From contig NZ_JAJQVM010000015.1 in assembly GCF_021234875.1 (NCBI RefSeq), positions 1-64,000 of the forward strand: a stretch of 64,000 nucleotides of DNA, written 5' to 3'. This document shows, piece after piece, positions 48,138-56,200 of this stretch (the first letter of the stretch is position 1; the number at the start of each line of letters is the position of its first letter). A program made the translations under genes and the position numbers. The notes below the pieces were generated by a model. It did no database searches, was not told the DNA's origin, and saw nothing but the letters and a program-made list of their open reading frames with translations. The stretch comes from Marinibactrum halimedae (lineage in GTDB: Bacteria; Pseudomonadota; Gammaproteobacteria; Pseudomonadales; Cellvibrionaceae).

Positions 48138-49076
48138 ATGACCTGGATTTGGTTAAGGGGATTAGGGCGCGAAGCCGGGCATTGGGGTGGATTACCAAAC
48201 CACGCAGAATCTTTGTTAAATGAGCCGATTATTACTCTGGATATACCGGGGTGCGGGCGCAAGCGTCATCAATCGTGCCCTTTGAGTATGGGGCCAATTG
48301 TGCAAGAGCTGATGCGTGATGTGGATGACGCCTTGGTCAGTATCGGGAATCGTGCGCAAGCAATGTCGTTTCAATCGAACGATGCTCAATCCAGCAGTAC
48401 TCAATCCAGAAGTACTCAATCTAGAAGTACTCAATCTAGAAGTACTCAATCCAGCGAGGCACGGCCTCCGTCAAAGGCGGTGGCCGTGAGTTCGTCGTCG
48501 TTTAGTTCGTCGTCATTTAAAGTGTTGGGTTTGTCCTTGGGAGGGTTGGTTGGGTTGCATTGGGCCAGTGTCGATCGGCGTGTGGAGCGTTTGGTGGTCG
48601 TCAATAGCAGTAGTCGATTAAGCCCTTTTTATCATCGATTACGGCCTTTGGGGGCAATGAAATTGTTGAGTGCGGCGTTGGCGATGGATAAATCGCGAGA
48701 GCGTCGGGAGAGGCGGATTCTTTCTGCGGTCAGCAATAAGCCTCACCGAGCCAAACAAGTGGCGCCACTGTGGTCTGAAATTGCCCGTCATCGGCCCGCT
48801 GCACTCACACAAGTCTTTCGACAATTACTTCTGGCCGGAGCCACCTCGGTGCCGGCGCTCGATCAATTGAAACATTGTCAGCTTACCTTTTTGGCCAGTC
48901 GTGGTGACCGTTTGGTGGATTATCGTTGTAGTGCGCGTTTGGCCCAGTTCTACCACAGTACGTTGAAGCTGCATGACAATGCTGGGCACGATATACCTCT
49001 GGATGATCCTGAGTGGTTACTTACGCAAATTGCGGCGCTAGAAGTTGATTGTAACTCGCCGCTGACGGGTTGCTAA
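48138..49076 (+). CDS. BioH-like alpha/beta hydrolase
   Basis: A 312-aa alpha/beta hydrolase: WLRGLGREAGHWGG, LDIPGCGRK, elbow VLGLSLGGLVGLHWAS (catalytic Ser), ASRGDRLVDYR (Asp) and LHDNAGHDIPLDDPEW (His). This is a complete triad and resembles carboxylesterases of the BioH/YcaC type. Residues about 82-126, just before the elbow strand, are replaced by a Ser-rich insertion with repeated STQSR and SSSFS units arising from 15-bp duplications. It lies upstream of hydroxybutyrate dehydrogenase in the same direction; no metabolic link is shown. Confidence 0.8.
   Translation: MTWIWLRGLGREAGHWGGLPNHAESLLNEPIITLDIPGCGRKRHQSCPLSMGPIVQELMRDVDDALVSIGNRAQAMSFQSNDAQSSSTQSRSTQSRSTQSRSTQSSEARPPSKAVAVSSSSFSSSSFKVLGLSLGGLVGLHWASVDRRVERLVVVNSSSRLSPFYHRLRPLGAMKLLSAALAMDKSRERRERRILSAVSNKPHRAKQVAPLWSEIARHRPAALTQVFRQLLLAGATSVPALDQLKHCQLTFLASRGDRLVDYRCSARLAQFYHSTLKLHDNAGHDIPLDDPEWLLTQIAALEVDCNSPLTGC
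48381..48455 (+). repeat. 15-bp in-frame tandem repeat in the BioH-like gene, five units
   Basis: Units of AGTACTCAATCTAGA type at 48381-48395 (diverged), 48396-48410, 48411-48425, 48426-48440 and 48441-48455. They encode repeated STQSR. A second, unrelated 15-bp duplication (AGTTCGTCGTCGTTT, 48489-48503 and 48504-48518) follows 33 nt later. Confidence 0.93.
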
Positions 49077-49138
49077 TTACAGAATGTTCAGTCACGCTTC
49101 TCTGTAATGATTCCACTGTCATCACTGAGGAGTGACGA

Positions 49139-49957
49139 ATGACCTTACAAAAGGGCTCATCGACTGCGGTATCTGATTCAGATTCTGAATCAAAAAGTCA
49201 AAACAGCACAGTATTGGTAACCGGGGCGGCCAGTGGCATAGGTTTGTCTATCAGCGAGAGTTTGGCGGCATCCGGCCACCGTGTGATTGTGTCGGATATG
49301 AATGAAGATGCGGCATTGAGTGCTGTTGAGCACATTCGAAGCCAGGGCGGTTCCGCCGAGGCGTTTGTCCTGAATGTGACCTCACAAGACAATATTGATG
49401 CCGTCTGTGAGCAATTCCCCCACATTGATGTCCTCATTAATAACGCTGGCATTCAGCATGTCTCAAAGCTGGAAGACTTTCCCGCCGACCGCTGGAAGTT
49501 GTTAATTGATGTGTTGTTAACCGGGCCTGCCATGTTAACCCGGGCTGTGCTACCGGGCATGAAAGCCCGCAATTATGGGCGCATCATTAATATTGGTTCC
49601 ATTCACGCCTTGGTGGCATCCCCCTATAAAAGTGCTTATGTGGCAGCCAAACACGGTTTGATTGGTTTTGCCAAAACCGTTGCCTTGGAGTTGGGTGAGC
49701 ACGACATCACGATTAATACCCTTTGCCCGGCGTATGTGAAAACGCCGCTCGTGGAAAAACAAATCGCCGATCAAGCGCGAGAGAACGGTATTTCAGAAGA
49801 CGCGGTCATCAACGATATTATGTTGGCACCCATGGCCAAAAAATCGTTTATTGCGTTGGAGGAATTGTGTGGCTCCATTGATTTCTTTTTGTCACCGGCG
49901 GCCCGAAATATGACCGCACAAACCATAGTGCTTGATGGTGGCTGGACGGCGCGCTGA
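49139..49957 (+). CDS. hbdH: 3-hydroxybutyrate dehydrogenase
   Basis: An SDR of 272 aa that interconverts D-3-hydroxybutyrate and acetoacetate with NAD. Motifs: VTGAASGIGLSISESLA, DVLINNAGIQHVSKLEDFP, YVAAKHGLIGFAKTVALELG, and INTLCPAYVKTPLVEKQI, which is distinctive for bacterial hydroxybutyrate dehydrogenases. A Ser-rich 25-residue N-terminal extension precedes the core. GAGGAG precedes the ATG. It stands 77 nt before phaC in the same direction, linking the turnover product of PHB to the granule genes. The symbol bdhA is also used. Confidence 0.9.
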   Translation: MTLQKGSSTAVSDSDSESKSQNSTVLVTGAASGIGLSISESLAASGHRVIVSDMNEDAALSAVEHIRSQGGSAEAFVLNVTSQDNIDAVCEQFPHIDVLINNAGIQHVSKLEDFPADRWKLLIDVLLTGPAMLTRAVLPGMKARNYGRIINIGSIHALVASPYKSAYVAAKHGLIGFAKTVALELGEHDITINTLCPAYVKTPLVEKQIADQARENGISEDAVINDIMLAPMAKKSFIALEELCGSIDFFLSPAARNMTAQTIVLDGGWTAR

Positions 49958-50034
49958 GATCAGAGGTGGGCGCCATCAATAAACGTATTGTGTAGCAAGT
50001 TTAGACTTTTCGTGTGGGTAATTAGGAGTGTTGG

Positions 50035-52014
50035 ATGGAAAGAGGTGAGCAAGCCCAAGTCATGCAGTACTTGGATAAATACCGTGGGTTGTTTAATGCG
50101 ATGGCCCAAGAAGTGATGAAGCGAATGATGTCAGGTGGTGCAAGGGCGGAAATCAATCCGTTAATGAATACCGATAAGGTCATGAAGATTTTATCGCGCA
50201 GTGTGAAAGTGGACCCTAGCCGTTTAATGCAGGAGCAAATGAAATTTCTTGAGCAGCAAATTCATTTGTGGCAACACACGGCAGAAGCGTTTATCAGTGG
50301 TAATAATCCTGAGGTTGTGGTTTCTCCGGAGCGCGGCGACCGTCGTTTTAAAGATGAGCAGTGGGACAGCAATCCCATGTTCAGCTACTTTAAACAAGCC
50401 TATTTATTAAATGCGAGTTTTCTCAATAATTTTGTGGACATACTGGAGTTTGAAGATCATAAAACCGCTGAACAAGTAAAATTTTTCACGCGGCAATACA
50501 TTAACTCGCTCTCTCCGACCAATTATTTATTGACCAACCCAGAAGTGTGTCGAGACATTTTAGAATCGGAAGGGGAGTGTCTCGCGAAGGGCATTGATAA
50601 TTTTATGCGCGATTTGGAGAACAGCCCACTGGAGGCGTTTAAAATCGGGCAGGTTGATATCAATGCATTTAAATTGGGAGAGCATTTAGCGACGACCCCT
50701 GGGGAAGTCGTGTTCGAAAATGATTTATTTCAATTAATTCAATATGCCCCAACCACTAAAGAGGTGTATGCCACACCGTTGTTGGTGGTGCCGCCGTTTA
50801 TTAATAAATACTACATTCTTGATTTAGACGAAAAAAAATCCCTTATTCGTTGGTTGGTGGGGCAGGGCTATCAAGTCTTTTTAATGTCTTGGGTCAACCC
50901 TACCGAAGACCATGCGGAGAAAAAATTCGATCATTACATTTCAGAAGGGGTTGTGACGGCATTGGATGTGATTGAAAAGATTGCCGATGCGCCTTCTATC
51001 AATGTGGCGGGATATTGTATTGGTGGGACGGTGGTGGGAATTGCCGCCTCCGTATTGCAAAAACGCAATGATAAACGCATAAATTCAGCGACCTTTTTAA
51101 CCACGCTGTTTGATTTTTCAGAACCCGGTGAAGTTGGTAATTATATTTCAGAACAGTCCTACCCGATGATTGAGCAAAGTGCCAAAGCCAATGGTTACTT
51201 TGATGGTCGTATTTTGGCCTTCAGTTTTAGTTTATTGCGTGAGAACAACCTCTTTTGGTCGTTCTTTATTGATAATTATTTGAAGGGTAAAGATCCGACT
51301 CCATTTGATATTTTGTATTGGAACAGTGATTCCACGAATATCCCTACCGATGCTTTTCTGTATTATTTGCGCAATATGTACATGGAAAATCGCCTGCGTG
51401 AACCAGGCGCATTGCATTTGGATGGGGAGTCTATTCATTTGCAGCGTTTGGATGTCCCCACCTATGCATTGGCCACCGTGAGCGATCATATTGTGCTATG
51501 GCAGCAAGCTTATGAGAGTGCCAAATTGATTGGTCAAATGACGACAACGCCTAACCGTAATGTTCGTTTTGTCTTGGCTGGTTCTGGTCATGTGGCCGGT
51601 GTGGTGAATCCGGCTGACGGCGGCAAATACGATCATTGGGTGAATGAATCTTTACCAGAGAGTGCAGAGCATTGGTTAGAGTCAGCGACAGAAGTGTCGG
51701 GCTCTTGGTGGAAGGATTGGGACCAGTGGTTGGCATCGCGTTCGGGGGAGAAACAATCGGCCAACGCGCAATTAGGCAGTGACGAGTTTCCACCCATTGA
51801 GGCTGCCCCTGGGCGTTATGTAAAGGTGCGCTTGGAAAAAGCCCCAGAAGAGGTGATTGCTCAGGCCCAGGCGATGCATAAAGCCAATGTGGGCGATAAC
51901 CCTGATGATAATGCTGCAGCCCCTTCGTCATCCCAGTCAGACAGTGGTTCGGTAAAACCTAAGGCTAAGCGGACACGACGTAAGCGCACGCAAGAGCCAG
52001 AAAAAACCCAGTAA
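50035..52014 (+). CDS. phaC: Class I polyhydroxyalkanoate synthase
   Basis: PhaC polymerises (R)-3-hydroxyacyl-CoA into PHA at the granule surface. The 659-aa protein has the class I N-terminal domain, PPFINKYYILDL, SWVNPT, and the lipase-like box with catalytic C328 (VAGYCIGGT). A late His lies in GSGHVAGVVNP and the Asp in ATVSDHIVLWQQ. The C-terminal 60 residues are an acidic then strongly basic extension (KPKAKRTRRKRTQEP) beyond the usual end. AGGAG precedes the ATG. A terminator hairpin follows 30 nt after the stop, so phaR has its own promoter. Confidence 0.95.
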   Translation: MERGEQAQVMQYLDKYRGLFNAMAQEVMKRMMSGGARAEINPLMNTDKVMKILSRSVKVDPSRLMQEQMKFLEQQIHLWQHTAEAFISGNNPEVVVSPERGDRRFKDEQWDSNPMFSYFKQAYLLNASFLNNFVDILEFEDHKTAEQVKFFTRQYINSLSPTNYLLTNPEVCRDILESEGECLAKGIDNFMRDLENSPLEAFKIGQVDINAFKLGEHLATTPGEVVFENDLFQLIQYAPTTKEVYATPLLVVPPFINKYYILDLDEKKSLIRWLVGQGYQVFLMSWVNPTEDHAEKKFDHYISEGVVTALDVIEKIADAPSINVAGYCIGGTVVGIAASVLQKRNDKRINSATFLTTLFDFSEPGEVGNYISEQSYPMIEQSAKANGYFDGRILAFSFSLLRENNLFWSFFIDNYLKGKDPTPFDILYWNSDSTNIPTDAFLYYLRNMYMENRLREPGALHLDGESIHLQRLDVPTYALATVSDHIVLWQQAYESAKLIGQMTTTPNRNVRFVLAGSGHVAGVVNPADGGKYDHWVNESLPESAEHWLESATEVSGSWWKDWDQWLASRSGEKQSANAQLGSDEFPPIEAAPGRYVKVRLEKAPEEVIAQAQAMHKANVGDNPDDNAAAPSSSQSDSGSVKPKAKRTRRKRTQEPEKTQ

Positions 52015-52034
52015 TGTATGACCAGTAATGTATG
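52007..52034. repeat. 14-bp tandem repeat at the phaC stop codon
   Basis: CCCAGTAATGTATG (52007-52020) and ACCAGTAATGTATG (52021-52034); the phaC stop codon is in the first copy. Confidence 0.8.
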
Positions 52035-52042
52035 AGCAGACG

Positions 52043-52075
52043 AAACCCGGCGTGCATTTTTGCCGGGTTTTTCTC
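52043..52075 (+). terminator. Intrinsic terminator between phaC and phaR
   Basis: AAACCCGGC (52043-52051), 10-nt loop, GCCGGGTTT (52062-52070) followed by TTCTCT. A 9-bp perfect stem with a U-rich tail. Confidence 0.88.
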
Positions 52076-52133
52076 TCATGGAATCGCAACTGAGATTGGG
52101 CTGGAGGCTAACCACGATAAGTGGCGCGAATCT

Positions 52134-52162
52134 TTGGCTGACGATAGGAATCTCGCTATACT
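52134..52162 (+). promoter_or_regulatory. phaR promoter, sigma70 type
   Basis: TTGGCT (52134-52139) and TATACT (52157-52162) with a 17-bp spacer, about 20 nt before the phaR ribosome site and directly after the phaC terminator. Confidence 0.7.
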
Positions 52163-52187
52163 GGTTCCATCGGAACACTTACAGGAC

Positions 52188-52661
52188 ATGAACGCGAGAA
52201 ACAGTGTGATTATTATTAAAAAATATCCGAATCGACGCCTCTATGACACCTCCCAAAGCCAATATGTCAATTTGGAAGCCATTAAAACCATGGTGATGAA
52301 ACACCAAGAATTCCAGATTATCGATTCCAAAACAGAAGAAGACCTCACCAAAAGCATTCTGCTGCAAATTATTTCTGAGCAAGAAACCAATGAAAACCAA
52401 TCGGTGCTAACCAATCAGTTGCTGAAACAGTTAATTCGATTTTACGATTCCGATATGCAAGTGTTCCTGCGCATGTACTTAGAGCAGAGCATGGCTAATT
52501 TCTTAGACCAGCAAGATGCGATGCAAAGTGTCATGCAAAACATCATCGACTCCTCACCGATGGGCATGTTTGGCCAAATGTTTGAAAAAAACATGGACTT
52601 CTGGCGCAACATTGGCTCTTCTGCATCGCCTTCCAATTCAGATAAAAACTCGAAAGAATAA
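52188..52661 (+). CDS. phaR: PhaR, PHA synthesis repressor
   Basis: PhaR binds both DNA and PHA granules and frees phasin expression when polymer accumulates. The 158-aa protein begins MNARNSVIIIKKYPNRRLYD, the characteristic PHB/PHA accumulation regulator DNA-binding domain, followed by ITLEDI-like YVNLEAIKTMVMKHQEFQIIDSKT and a granule-associated region (LLKQLIRFYDSDMQVFLRMYLEQSM). ATG 52188 behind ACAGG is used; an upstream frame runs back through the terminator and promoter. It lies between phaC and the phasin, its likely target. Confidence 0.93.
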   Translation: MNARNSVIIIKKYPNRRLYDTSQSQYVNLEAIKTMVMKHQEFQIIDSKTEEDLTKSILLQIISEQETNENQSVLTNQLLKQLIRFYDSDMQVFLRMYLEQSMANFLDQQDAMQSVMQNIIDSSPMGMFGQMFEKNMDFWRNIGSSASPSNSDKNSKE

Positions 52662-52695
52662 GAGCAGTATCTTGTTATAAAAAACCTGTATATTA

Positions 52696-52777
52696 TTTTG
52701 CTGCTATGCAGCAAAAAGGGTTTGACCACTAATCTAGTTGTTTCTATTATCTGTATTATACAAATTGTGCAATGCAG
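52696..52777. promoter_or_regulatory. Phasin promoter with two PhaR-type operators
   Basis: A sigma70 promoter is read as TTGACC (52722-52727), 17-bp spacer, TATTAT (52745-52750). Just upstream, TTTTGCTGC-TAT-GCAGCAAAA (52696-52716) contains CTGC-N3-GCAG, the form reported for PhaR sites. Downstream of the expected start, GTGC-N3-GCAG (52767-52777) is a one-mismatch copy. The arrangement suits repression. PhaR binding is inferred from motif and neighbour. Confidence 0.75.
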
Positions 52778-52815
52778 CATAACGATCCGGAAGGATATCA
52801 ACTAGGAGATAACAC

Positions 52816-53259
52816 ATGTTTGACAAGATTGTAGAACAAGCTCAAAGCGCTTATAAGCCTCTGAGTGAAATGATGACCATCAATGCAGAAGCGATGGAAA
52901 AACTGACTGAAAAGAACACCACATTGTTCACTGGTATGATGAATGATGGCATCACTTACGCTAAAGACTTGGCGGCTCAAAAAGATTTGGCAGGCATTTA
53001 CGAAACTCAAAAGAGTTATGCTGAAAATATTCAAGAAAAAGTAATGAGCGCAGCCAAAGACAGCTACAGCTTAATGACTGACACTTCTGAAAAAGTAGGC
53101 GAAATCTTGAATGGAGCTTTTTCAGAAATAAAAAAGTTTGAAGCGGCAGCTATGCCGCAAACCTCAGCGCCTGCAAAATCTGCTAAAACAACCGCAACCA
53201 AAGCCAAGACAACCAAAGCAGCAACGGCAAAAGCCGCTGAACCTGCTAAGGCTGACTGA
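52816..53259 (+). CDS. phaP: Phasin with Ala/Lys-rich tail
   Basis: A 147-aa phasin coating PHA granules. The core (residues about 1-110) is helical and amphipathic, with the phasin-family segments AYKPLSEMMTINAEAMEKLTEKN, MMNDGITYAKDLAAQKDL and ETQKSYAENIQEK. The tail (about 118-147: SAKTTATKAKTTKAATAKAA) is Ala/Lys/Thr-rich, like histone-H1-type or PhaF tails that touch DNA. TAGGAGA precedes the ATG. A terminator-like hairpin lies about 295 nt downstream. Confidence 0.9.
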   Translation: MFDKIVEQAQSAYKPLSEMMTINAEAMEKLTEKNTTLFTGMMNDGITYAKDLAAQKDLAGIYETQKSYAENIQEKVMSAAKDSYSLMTDTSEKVGEILNGAFSEIKKFEAAAMPQTSAPAKSAKTTATKAKTTKAATAKAAEPAKAD

Positions 53260-53831
53260 TTTCGGTTGATCGTTGTTTGATAGCTGTATTGAGGAATGTG
53301 TTAAAACAAGGAGGTTAAGCGGCAACTGTGTTGATTTTCTTATTACTATAGATTTTCGTATTTCTGTAGGTCTATTCGTTTTGTACCGAGAGCACTTCTT
53401 TGGGCTTTACGTCTTTGGTCTGTTCAATGCCTTTGGTTTTCAATATTGGTATTCTCGGTGCCCCAGCGTTCGCTAGCGAACACTTTCAGTGTTTTGGGTT
53501 CACTGAGAGTTTTTGGACTTATCCATCAGCTTGTTGTAGCGCTTGTAGTACCTAGCCCGGCTCTGCTGGGCTTTTTTATCGATAGCCTTTCAATCTGGAT
53601 TAAATTGTTTATTTATCCAAAAGCGCTTTCTTCGTCTTTTTGTCTCTTTTCATCAGACCTTTTAGATTTTAAATGTATCGATATTGGTTTCTGGGCCGAT
53701 TATTTTTTCATTAAAATTCCTCTCCCTGTCGCAAAATATTCTCTTGTGAAAAATATGGTCTTCTACACTAGCGAAAGGATAGGAGAATAAGGATAGGAGA
53801 ATGAGGCAACCTAAGAGGAAGGGATGTAAAT
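53260..53831. other. Intergenic region between the phasin and pentapeptide genes
   Basis: About 570 nt. It contains a hairpin with T-run (AGCCC at 53554-53558, GGGCT at 53568-53572, then TTTTT) that can end the phasin transcript, and a 14-bp duplication AGGATAGGAGAATA (53776-53789, 53790-53803) close to the next ribosome site. Open frames here cross the terminator and show no gene-like features. Confidence 0.55.
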
Positions 53832-54920
53832 ATGGACCTTAAGCATGTGAAGGCCGCTATAGAGCAGGGTACACCTTTAATGGGAGAAAATTACTCCGAG
53901 GTGGACTTCTCTGGTGTGTCTCTGTTAGGGGGAATTTTTCTTAACTGCAATTTTTCAGGCGCGTGTTTTAATAATGCTGAGTTGAGTCGTACGAAGTTTT
54001 CTCAGTGCTATTTGAATGACTGTGATTTCTCTCATTGTGAAAAGGAAGACATCAGTTTTTTTGAATGTGAGCTCAAAAACGCCACGTTTTCCGGGAAGTT
54101 GGTAGGCGTGTCTTTTTGTAATTCTCAGTTAGTGGGTGTGCGCTTTTATCGGGCTTTTATGGATAGGATAACGTTCAGTGAGTCTGATCTCTCCGATGCT
54201 TTATTTTGTCAATCGAATGTAAAACGCACCACGATTGTGGATGTGGATACGCATAATTTGGCTTTACAGGAAGTGGATTTTTACGATGTAACGTGGATGA
54301 ATGGTGATTTTCGGCATTGCACAGTGAAAGATTGTAACTTTAATCGCGTTATGCTGATGGAAAGCCAATTTGCCAATCAACAGTTTGACCAACTTCAGTT
54401 TATTCATTGCACCTGTAGTGAAAGTCAGTTTGAGAATTGCTCTTTCGTCAGCAGTTTGTTGGATGATTCTAATTTCAGTCAGTGTCAGTTTGAACGTTGC
54501 GATTTTTCAAAAGCTTCCTTGTCACGAGCTTTGTTTATACAAAGCAAAATTAAACACTGTAATTTTTCAGATGCGTCCATGGTGCACAGTAATTTTCATG
54601 GCGCGACGGTTCAAGACAGTTCGTTGGATCGGGCCAATCTTACGGAATCATGGCTTAAGTCGGTGGACATGCAAACGGTGTCTGCACTGGACTCCGTCTT
54701 GACTCGAGCGTGCTTGATTTATGGCAAAATCATCAATTCTGAATTTAATCGTGCTGTTGTTAAAGGTGCATTGGTACATGGACTGGTGGAAACTGGGTGT
54801 TCTTGGCACGGTGTTGAGCGAGAGCATTGGGATCCGGTGGCACCGGATGAGATGGCCTCTGAGTCCAGTTCTGGCCATGTGATGTTTAGCGGAGTATGGA
54901 AAAAATTAACGAGCCGATAA
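53832..54920 (+). CDS. Pentapeptide-repeat protein
   Basis: A 362-aa protein in which almost every fifth residue is Leu or Phe from about residue 22 to 320, e.g. DFSGVSLLGGIFLNCNFSGA, CDFSKASLSRALFIQSKIK, CNFSDASMVHSNFHGATVQD. This gives a right-handed quadrilateral beta-helix of roughly fifteen coils. It is unusually rich in Cys, often at the same face (CNFS, CDFS). A small C-terminal domain follows (WHGVEREHWDPVAPDEM). No signal peptide. Known members range from gyrase-protecting DNA mimics to scaffolds; the charge pattern here does not settle the role. Solitary gene. Confidence 0.88.
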   Translation: MDLKHVKAAIEQGTPLMGENYSEVDFSGVSLLGGIFLNCNFSGACFNNAELSRTKFSQCYLNDCDFSHCEKEDISFFECELKNATFSGKLVGVSFCNSQLVGVRFYRAFMDRITFSESDLSDALFCQSNVKRTTIVDVDTHNLALQEVDFYDVTWMNGDFRHCTVKDCNFNRVMLMESQFANQQFDQLQFIHCTCSESQFENCSFVSSLLDDSNFSQCQFERCDFSKASLSRALFIQSKIKHCNFSDASMVHSNFHGATVQDSSLDRANLTESWLKSVDMQTVSALDSVLTRACLIYGKIINSEFNRAVVKGALVHGLVETGCSWHGVEREHWDPVAPDEMASESSSGHVMFSGVWKKLTSR

Positions 54921-54943
54921 CTCTTTTTGGAATTGTCGGCTCG
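54910..54943. repeat. 8-bp inverted repeat after the pentapeptide gene
   Basis: CGAGCCGA (54910-54917) and TCGGCTCG (54936-54943) flank an 18-nt loop and overlap the stop codon. There is no T-run behind it. It may act in mRNA stability or termination. A 19-bp duplication (CATAGTTCCCTAAACTAAA, 54982-55000 and 55001-55019) follows in the convergent gap. Confidence 0.55.
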
Positions 54944-55046
54944 AAGCGCTTCGGTTCATAGGGGCTTTATAGTTTCCTAAGCATAGTTCCCTAAACTAAA
55001 CATAGTTCCCTAAATATCGCTCTTTAAAAAGAACACTCAGCGTGAA

Positions 55047-55799
55047 TTAGAAATGTAAGGTGAAGGCAGCGTAAGGACCGTCCATTGTGAGATCTGCATT
55101 TAAGTCGTCCAGATCATCCAGCTCCAGTGCCATCCGGCGGTAGCCAATTTCCACCCCGGCATCCAATACACTTTCATAGGCATAACCAATTTTTGCCGTA
55201 AAATCATTCAGGCTGTGACCACTGTAGGAGATCAGATTGGCGTCCGCCCCAACGTAAAAGCCGCTGAAAGGGAGGTCAAATTGCGCTTTGCCGTAAGCCA
55301 TCGGAATGACCGCATCCAAATCAATGGTTTCGGTGCCGGCGGTGTCACCTGTGACTTCGGCTTCTCCTGTGAAAGCGCGGAAGGTGACGCCCACGTCCAG
55401 CGATACCCAGTTGTCTAAGATTTCGTAGTACAACGTGGCGTCGGCATGGGTGAAATCGAGGCTGGTGGCGACATTTTCATCCACTGAAAAGGTGACATCA
55501 TCCAACTGGAAGGTTTGAGTGAGCACGGTGTCAGCGTCAATGGTGAGGTCGGTGTATTGAAGCCGAACATTGGGAAGGAGGGGAACCGGGTGCTCCAGGG
55601 CCACGTAGAAAAAATTATTGGTTTCGTCGTCTAATCCGAGATCTTCTACTTCGATGCTTTGGACACCAGTGTTACCGCTGTAATCGGAATTCCAGGCACC
55701 CACTCCGGCGTAGATACCCAGAATGGTGTCTGCTTGGCTGACCCAAGACAGCGAGCATAATGCCCCTGCCAGCGCAAAAGATAACGTTGATGATTTCAT
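55047..55799 (-). CDS. TIGR04219-type outer-membrane beta-barrel protein
   Basis: A 250-aa protein with signal peptide (MKSSTLSFALAGALCSLSWV, cleaved near SQA-DTI). After the signal come DTILGIYAGVGAWNSDYSGN and alternating strands such as NNFFYVALEHPVPLLPNVRLQY and LDFTHADATLYYEILDNWVSLDVG, ending GPYAAFTLHF with terminal Phe. This pattern fits the small barrel family TIGR04219. It probably sits in the outer membrane; cargo unknown. An 11-copy repeat lies directly upstream of its start, within the promoter region. Confidence 0.82.
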   Translation of the reverse strand: MKSSTLSFALAGALCSLSWVSQADTILGIYAGVGAWNSDYSGNTGVQSIEVEDLGLDDETNNFFYVALEHPVPLLPNVRLQYTDLTIDADTVLTQTFQLDDVTFSVDENVATSLDFTHADATLYYEILDNWVSLDVGVTFRAFTGEAEVTGDTAGTETIDLDAVIPMAYGKAQFDLPFSGFYVGADANLISYSGHSLNDFTAKIGYAYESVLDAGVEIGYRRMALELDDLDDLNADLTMDGPYAAFTLHF

Positions 55800-55853
55800 G
55801 GTGAAATTCCTATCGTGAATGGGATCGAGCCATGCCGAAAGAAGCTCTGCAGC

Positions 55854-56024
55854 AATCTGTATCGACCAAATCTGTATCGACCAAATCTGTATCGACCAAA
55901 TCTGTATCGACCAAATCTGTATCGACCAAATCTATATCGACCAAATCTATATCGACCAAATCTATATCGACCAAATCTATATCGACCAAATCTATATCGA
56001 CCAAATCTATATCGACTAAGAGAG
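55854..56024. repeat. 15-bp tandem repeat, 11 copies in two sub-types
   Basis: The unit ATCGACCAAATCTGT recurs from 55861 at exact 15-bp steps to 56011. The first five units are preceded by TGT and the last six by TAT, a clean switch suggesting two rounds of expansion; the final unit has decayed. It occupies the gap between the divergent barrel gene and downstream sequence and is open in several frames, giving spurious reading frames. With no spacers it is not CRISPR-like. Confidence 0.95.
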
Positions 56025-56200
56025 ATGCACGGGCTTGGCTCGATGATGAAAACGTTAATGCAAACGGTTTAATGATGCTTTGGCGCTTAGTTTTGGTATT
56101 TATGACGTATTTATTTTATATCTTGACTGAATTTTTACCCTTGGTTTTGAGGTTCTGTCCTCATCTTTTTGTTGTGCTTTTCAGATTAGGGTAGACCAAC

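Noticed and set aside
52032-52187. 52-residue N-terminal extension of PhaR
   Set aside because: It would read through the phaC terminator and phaR promoter; the conserved PhaR N-terminus starts at ATG 52188.
53273-53790. Two overlapping hydrophobic frames after the phasin gene
   Set aside because: They cross a terminator hairpin, lack ribosome sites and have no recognisable domains.
55815-56194. CRISPR-like array or small repetitive proteins (ICIDQ, SVSTK, VDIDL repeats)
   Set aside because: Units are head to tail without spacers, so it is not CRISPR. The frames arise from a 15-bp period free of stops and have no ribosome site or domain.
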